Positions 60,415 through 64,000 of a stretch of 64,000 nucleotides of DNA are shown piece by piece (the stretch's first letter is position 1; each line of letters opens with the position of its first letter). The position numbers were made by a program, and so were the translations under genes. The notes below the pieces were generated by a model, which saw only the letters and a program-made list of their open reading frames with translations, did not search any database and was not told the DNA's origin. Source of the stretch: DATFFO01 sp963744905 (GTDB taxonomy: Bacteria; Actinomycetota; Acidimicrobiia; Spongiisociales; ZC4RG35); the NCBI GenBank assembly GCA_963744905.1, contig CAVUUV010000006.1, positions 1 to 64,000 on the forward strand, read 5' to 3'.

Positions 60415-61653
60415 ATGAAACGTATGATCGCTTTGACTGCGGTCCTGGCCCTGGTCCTGTTGGCCTGTTCCGGGGGGACCGAAGCCCCGTCGGACACCGG
60501 CGCCCCGTCGGGCAGCGAGGCTGCGCCGACTACAGGAGCCACTCAAGAAACGGAGGCGCCCGCCGCCACGGAGCCGCCGGCCGAGGGTGTGCAGGCTGCG
60601 GCGGATGCCTGCACGCTGGGCGAGACGGACGGAGACCTGAATCTCTACAACTGGTCGGAATACATCCCGACTGGATCACTGGCCGACGATGCCGAAGTGA
60701 CCGACCTCGTGGCCAAGTTCGAAGATGAGTTCGGGGTCAATGTGGTGCTCACCGAGTACGACTCCAACGAGTCGATGCTTGCCCAGATCGATGCCGGTGT
60801 GGGTTACGACGTGATCGTGCCCTCCGATTACATGGTGTCCATCATGCAGGACGCCGGGCTCTTGGTGAAGCTCAACAAAGACGCCATCCCCAACATGTCC
60901 AACATCGCAGAGCTCTTCAGCGATCCCCCCTACGATCCGGGCAACCAGTACTCGGCTCCCTACCAGTGGGGGACCACGGGCATCGGATACAAGTACGGCA
61001 CGATAGATGACGAGAACGGCGTCTCGTGGGCCGTGCTCTTTGACCAGGAGGTGGCCCAGCCGAATGCAGGCCTCATCTCCCTGCTCGACGACGAGCGGGA
61101 GACGATGGGTTCCGCCTTGAAGTATCTCGGCTACTCCTTGAACACAACCAACCCGGACGAAGTCGACGAGGCTGCCGCTCTCATTGCTCAGGCAAAGGAC
61201 TGGGTTGCTGCCTTCTCTTCATCGGGGTATTGGGACCTGCTCACCTCCGGTGAGGTGAACGTCTCACAAGGCTGGAACGGCGACTTCCTGGCCGCATACG
61301 ACGCGGCCTCGACGGATGACTACGACGCCTATGAGGACTTCGGGTACGCGATCCCCGTGGAAGGATCGGCGGCCTGGGTGGACACGATGGCAATCCCGTC
61401 CACGGTCGAGCACCCCTGCACAGCCCATGCGTTCGTCAACTTCATGCTGGACGCGGAGAACGGTGCGGAGTTGACCAACTACAACTACTACGCAAGCCCC
61501 AACGCCGCGGCCGAAGAGTTCATCTATCCAGAGATACTCGACGATCCATCGATCTACCCGCCAGACGACGTTATGCAGACCCTCGAGTTCTTCGAGGACC
61601 TGGGTGACTTCGCCAACTACTACGCGGACGCCTACGCCGCGGCGAAGAGCTGA
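60415..61653 (+). CDS. potD: Periplasmic-type substrate-binding lipoprotein, PotD-like
   Basis: 412 residues from the ATG at 60415, which has GAGGAG 5 bases upstream; the ATG five codons earlier overlaps potC but has no ribosome site. Lipoprotein signal MKRMIALTAVLALVLLAC with Cys18, then a Thr/Pro/Ala linker, then the binding domain beginning DLNLYNWSEYIPTGSLADDA, the hallmark of PotD/PotF. GVGYDVIVPSDYMVSIM and GWNGDFLAAYDAA line the cleft in the family. Anchored outside the membrane, captures the amine. Confidence 0.9.
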   Translation: MKRMIALTAVLALVLLACSGGTEAPSDTGAPSGSEAAPTTGATQETEAPAATEPPAEGVQAAADACTLGETDGDLNLYNWSEYIPTGSLADDAEVTDLVAKFEDEFGVNVVLTEYDSNESMLAQIDAGVGYDVIVPSDYMVSIMQDAGLLVKLNKDAIPNMSNIAELFSDPPYDPGNQYSAPYQWGTTGIGYKYGTIDDENGVSWAVLFDQEVAQPNAGLISLLDDERETMGSALKYLGYSLNTTNPDEVDEAAALIAQAKDWVAAFSSSGYWDLLTSGEVNVSQGWNGDFLAAYDAASTDDYDAYEDFGYAIPVEGSAAWVDTMAIPSTVEHPCTAHAFVNFMLDAENGAELTNYNYYASPNAAAEEFIYPEILDDPSIYPPDDVMQTLEFFEDLGDFANYYADAYAAAKS

Positions 61654-61687
61654 CGCCTTCGGGTTCGGACTGGCCACATGCCAGATT

Positions 61688-61719
61688 GGTGAGGGCCGGC
61701 TGTGATGCCGGCCCTCACC
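61688..61719 (+). terminator. Terminator after the Pot operon
   Basis: GGTGAGGGCCGGC-TGTGAT-GCCGGCCCTCACC, a perfect 13-bp stem with a 6-base loop, 35 bases after the potD stop. It closes the amine-catabolic block. Confidence 0.75.
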
Positions 61720-61813
61720 GCAACCTCGGCGAGAATCTGGGAACCTGATGGAATGTGGATTCTGGCTCGGATACGGGGGAGCGTCTTCGCCGGAGTCTGT
61801 GTAGCCGGGCGGG

Positions 61814-62398
61814 TCAGGAATCAGCTCGGAGGGCAGCCAGCCTGCCGGCCAGGTCCCGGCCGCGGTCGAATCCGCGATCTGATATCAGGTCGACGGCTTC
61901 ACGTGCTTCGTCCCAGTCGTACACGGTCGCCAAGGCGGCGAGTTGTCGCAGGTCGTCGGCGTCGTTTGGTCGATGCCGGTCGTCCCGGGCAAGGAGCTTC
62001 AAAGCGATGAGGTGCCCCACCGACGCCACGGGCGCGACGAGATCACGTGTGACGGCAAGACGATCGGCCCGCTCCGTAATCTCGTACTCGATACCCGATG
62101 AGGCGAACAGCAGATCGATGAGCGCGGAACTCTCGTCTCGGGTAAGCCTGATGGTGGAGAGACGGCCGGTCGGTTCATGGACGGTGGCCGCCACGGCCGC
62201 ATACCCTCGGGCGCCAAAGGCGTGGACTACCTCCTCGGCGGCGTCGTCATCGGCCACGGCCACGACCACGTCGACGTCCCGGGTCAACCGAGGCTCGGCA
62301 TGCACGGACACGGCCAGGCCTCCGACAAGGGCGTAGGGCCGGCCCACCTCGTCGAGCAGCGACAGAGCGTCCCGAAGAGCCGATTCGATCGAAGTCAC
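61814..62398 (-). CDS. Nucleotidyltransferase-fold protein (AbiEii-like)
   Basis: 194 residues. The nucleotidyltransferase signature is at residues about 24-48: LVGGLAVSVHAEPRLTRDVD, then VVVAV, with GG and the paired metal-binding aspartates of the T-x-D-V-D motif. A later acidic strand reads ALIDLLFASSGIEYE. The C-terminal helical part (GHLIALKLLARDDRHRPNDADDL) is typical of AbiEii/MenT-like proteins. It overlaps the small gene upstream by ATGA. A toxin that adds nucleotides to tRNA is one possibility; an unrelated enzyme is another. Confidence 0.7.
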   Translation of the reverse strand: MTSIESALRDALSLLDEVGRPYALVGGLAVSVHAEPRLTRDVDVVVAVADDDAAEEVVHAFGARGYAAVAATVHEPTGRLSTIRLTRDESSALIDLLFASSGIEYEITERADRLAVTRDLVAPVASVGHLIALKLLARDDRHRPNDADDLRQLAALATVYDWDEAREAVDLISDRGFDRGRDLAGRLAALRADS

Positions 62399-62595
62399 CG
62401 CGAAAGCGGCAACGAGACCGGGACCCCGTCGCTGTCCCCGTGCGGTGCCCGCGACTGGTCCCGCGCCCAGGCTCGCACCGCCGCGGCGACATCGGAAGCC
62501 TCGGCGTCGGGATGCTCGCGCAAGTACCGGGCGGCGACCAGATCGCAGGCGAACTCATACAACTCGAAGACCGTCTCGAGTCCCGTCTGGGCCAT
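62395..62595 (-). CDS. Small protein overlapping the nucleotidyltransferase gene (possible antitoxin)
   Basis: 66 residues, helical: LETVFELYEFACDLVAARYL, REHPDAEASDVAAAVRAWAR, then a disordered acidic tail. The stop overlaps the start of the nucleotidyltransferase (ATGA), so both are translated together. No known family. Order small gene first, nucleotidyltransferase second, and the coupling, fit an antitoxin-toxin pair; this is inference from layout. Confidence 0.55.
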   Translation of the reverse strand: MAQTGLETVFELYEFACDLVAARYLREHPDAEASDVAAAVRAWARDQSRAPHGDSDGVPVSLPLSR

Positions 62596-62666
62596 AGCAC
62601 GACTTTACCGGCGCACGGGTGCGCGCTGTGGTCCGGGTTATGCCGAGGGCCGACCGGTGGTCCTTC

Positions 62667-64000
62667 TCAGCCGTCCAGCAATCCCTCCAGCTCGGCCCGA
62701 AGAGGCTCAGCACCGAGCCGGTCGGCGGTAGCCAGCGCAGCTTGTGCGGCCGCCCGGATCTCTGAGTCGATCTCGAGTGACGAGCGAACCCATCCCAGCA
62801 CCGCCACTGCCTGTTCGAAAGTGTCCGAGGGCCAGGCCCGGACCGCCTCGGCCCACAACCGGGGATCGTCGACGCCGTCGAACCGGGCCCGCTGTGCCAC
62901 CAGCATGGCGCGCATGGCGTCACCGAGATACTCGACGGCCAGCCGATCGGCGGTCGCCATCCAGCGGTCGAACTCGTCCGTCCCTACCAGCGGCTGACCG
63001 TTCTGCTGACCCCAGGCCGCCGCCTCCGACGCCGCCAACAGGTACTCGGTGGCGTCGCCCTCCGCCGAGGCAGACATCCTCGCCTCGTCGCGCAGGGCGA
63101 ACATCTCGCTGGACAGCATCGAGGTGTCACCGGTCCAGCGCGCCAGCCAGATCCGGCCCGCCGCAAGCGGGCTCTGCACCTGGATGTCGGTAATGTGCCC
63201 GTACTCCTCGTCCTCGCGGCGGAACAGTTCCCGCGCCTCTTCGAATCGACCCTGGTTGGCGAAGATTCGGGCCTGCAAACCGATTTTCACGGCCTCTGGA
63301 TATCCGGGGGCAACGGTGAACTCGAGCACCTCCAGGGCCTCCGGCCATCGTCCGGCGTCGTGATAGCGATCGGCCAGATTGGCCACCATCCAGCTCTCCG
63401 ACTGGCCCTGAGCGCCGAAGCGTCTCACCAGTTCGAGACCCTCGCGCATCAACTCGACCGCCTCCTCGTGACGACCCTGCCCGGCCAGCATCTCCGAGAG
63501 GTTGGTGCGGGCCCGGGTGATCTGAAACACGGCGTTTTGTGCCGTGGCCATCTCCAGCCCCTTGCGAAGGACCACCTCACCCTCGGCCGGGTCGAGCTCC
63601 AGAACTCCGAGTGTCACCAGGGCGGCCGTCTCTGTGAACGGGTCGCCGGCGGCTTCCGCCGTCCGCAATGCCTTCCGGGTGATGGCGGTGGCGCGTTCGC
63701 CCTCGATTCCGGTCAGCATGAGCAGCCTGCCCAGTTGGGCCTCGGCCCCGGCGCGCTCGGGGGTGGGAGGGTTCTCGGGGATTAGATCGAGGGCGTGCTC
63801 GGCGGCCGCCAGCGCCTCGTCGACCAGACCGGCCGGCCACAGATGGCGCGCCTCCTCGGCCAGCACGATGCCCACGCCGCGCTGGTCGCCCGCCGCCTCC
63901 AGTTGGATGCGGTGCGAGCGCAGATACTCGACGCCTTCCATCGACCCCCGCGAAATGCCGATCGCCAGACCGGCGGCAACGATCGCCTGGTGACGTTCCA
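62667..64000 (-). CDS. TPR-repeat protein, C-terminal part (5' end beyond the window)
   Basis: At least 444 residues, open through the window edge, so the N-terminus is missing. The visible part is a helical repeat array: paired helices such as LVDEALAAAEHALDLIPENP, ATAITRKALRTAEAAGDPFT, GRHEEAVELMREGLELVRRF and GRFEEARELFRREDEE, which are TPR-like. Such arrays form the C-terminus of actinobacterial SARP/AfsR-type regulators and AAA-ATPase/adenylate-cyclase proteins; the missing N-terminus would decide. An ATG at 63941 is internal, since the same frame continues upstream. Confidence 0.7.
   Translation of the reverse strand, partial: ERHQAIVAAGLAIGISRGSMEGVEYLRSHRIQLEAAGDQRGVGIVLAEEARHLWPAGLVDEALAAAEHALDLIPENPPTPERAGAEAQLGRLLMLTGIEGERATAITRKALRTAEAAGDPFTETAALVTLGVLELDPAEGEVVLRKGLEMATAQNAVFQITRARTNLSEMLAGQGRHEEAVELMREGLELVRRFGAQGQSESWMVANLADRYHDAGRWPEALEVLEFTVAPGYPEAVKIGLQARIFANQGRFEEARELFRREDEEYGHITDIQVQSPLAAGRIWLARWTGDTSMLSSEMFALRDEARMSASAEGDATEYLLAASEAAAWGQQNGQPLVGTDEFDRWMATADRLAVEYLGDAMRAMLVAQRARFDGVDDPRLWAEAVRAWPSDTFEQAVAVLGWVRSSLEIDSEIRAAAQAALATADRLGAEPLRAELEGLLDG

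Noticed and set aside
61702..62336. Plus-strand frames of 100-190 codons over the nucleotidyltransferase
   Set aside because: Antisense to a gene with a clear nucleotidyltransferase motif; Arg/Ser-rich shadows.

Overview
The window is high-GC DNA from an actinomycete. Supporting markers are two WhiB-family proteins, a GlnR-type orphan regulator beside glutamine synthetase, RegX3/PhoU, frequent GTG/TTG starts and Thr-rich secreted proteins. An Acidimicrobiia-like member of Actinomycetota is my guess; no rRNA is present to fix the taxon.

Layout. 0-4.5 kb: phosphate and polyphosphate homeostasis (RegX3-like regulator, PhoU, Ppk), with a DUF559 gene embedded in palindromic repeats. 4.6-9.6 kb: SRPBCC protein, TetR regulator, FabH-like synthase, acyltransferase, DUF1295 protein, and a CarH-like B12-binding regulator divergent from a WhiB gene. 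10-17 kb: CorA, GlnA, GlnR, a histidine kinase, then an AbiEi/DUF559 gene bracketed by hairpin repeats, and a Cys/Met-metabolism PLP enzyme. 17-25 kb: DUF302, methyltransferase, ALDH7-type dehydrogenase, RidA, HesB/ErpA, Mrp, and a tightly coupled FxsA-Nudix-MBL-M23 operon. 25-34.5 kb: ProA-like enzyme, molybdopterin hydroxylase large subunit, SelA-SelB, WhiB, a frameshifted NfeD and a lone receiver domain.

At 34.54 kb lies tRNA-Pro(CGG). Its 3' half and terminator are duplicated at 39.5 kb, bounding a small (about 5 kb) integrative element. It carries a tyrosine integrase, an excisionase, a SEC-C protein behind two palindromes, a lipoprotein and a secreted protein. Paired 10-bp direct repeats beside each att core look like integrase arm sites. 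A degenerate third pair lies beyond attR, hinting at an older or tandem insertion.

40.5-61.7 kb is an amine-catabolism island: an APH-kinase/PLP-lyase fusion, a propionyl-CoA-synthetase-like ligase, a trimethylamine-dehydrogenase-family flavoprotein, two dimethylglycine-dehydrogenase-like FAD/GcvT proteins, a frameshifted DAO-type oxidase, an Lrp regulator, and an operon of class III aminotransferase, aminobutyraldehyde/betaine-aldehyde-type dehydrogenase and a PotABCD-type importer. The inferred logic is: import an amine or polyamine, oxidise, demethylate or transaminate it, then oxidise the aldehyde or activate the acid. The exact substrate is not determined by sequence alone.

The right end holds a nucleotidyltransferase with a small overlapping partner (possible toxin-antitoxin pair) and a TPR protein cut by the window edge.

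Most notable non-genic structure: two nearly identical four-arm palindromic elements (TTCTTTGGACG family) 12 kb apart, and two unrelated DUF559 genes each enclosed by its own palindromic repeat family.
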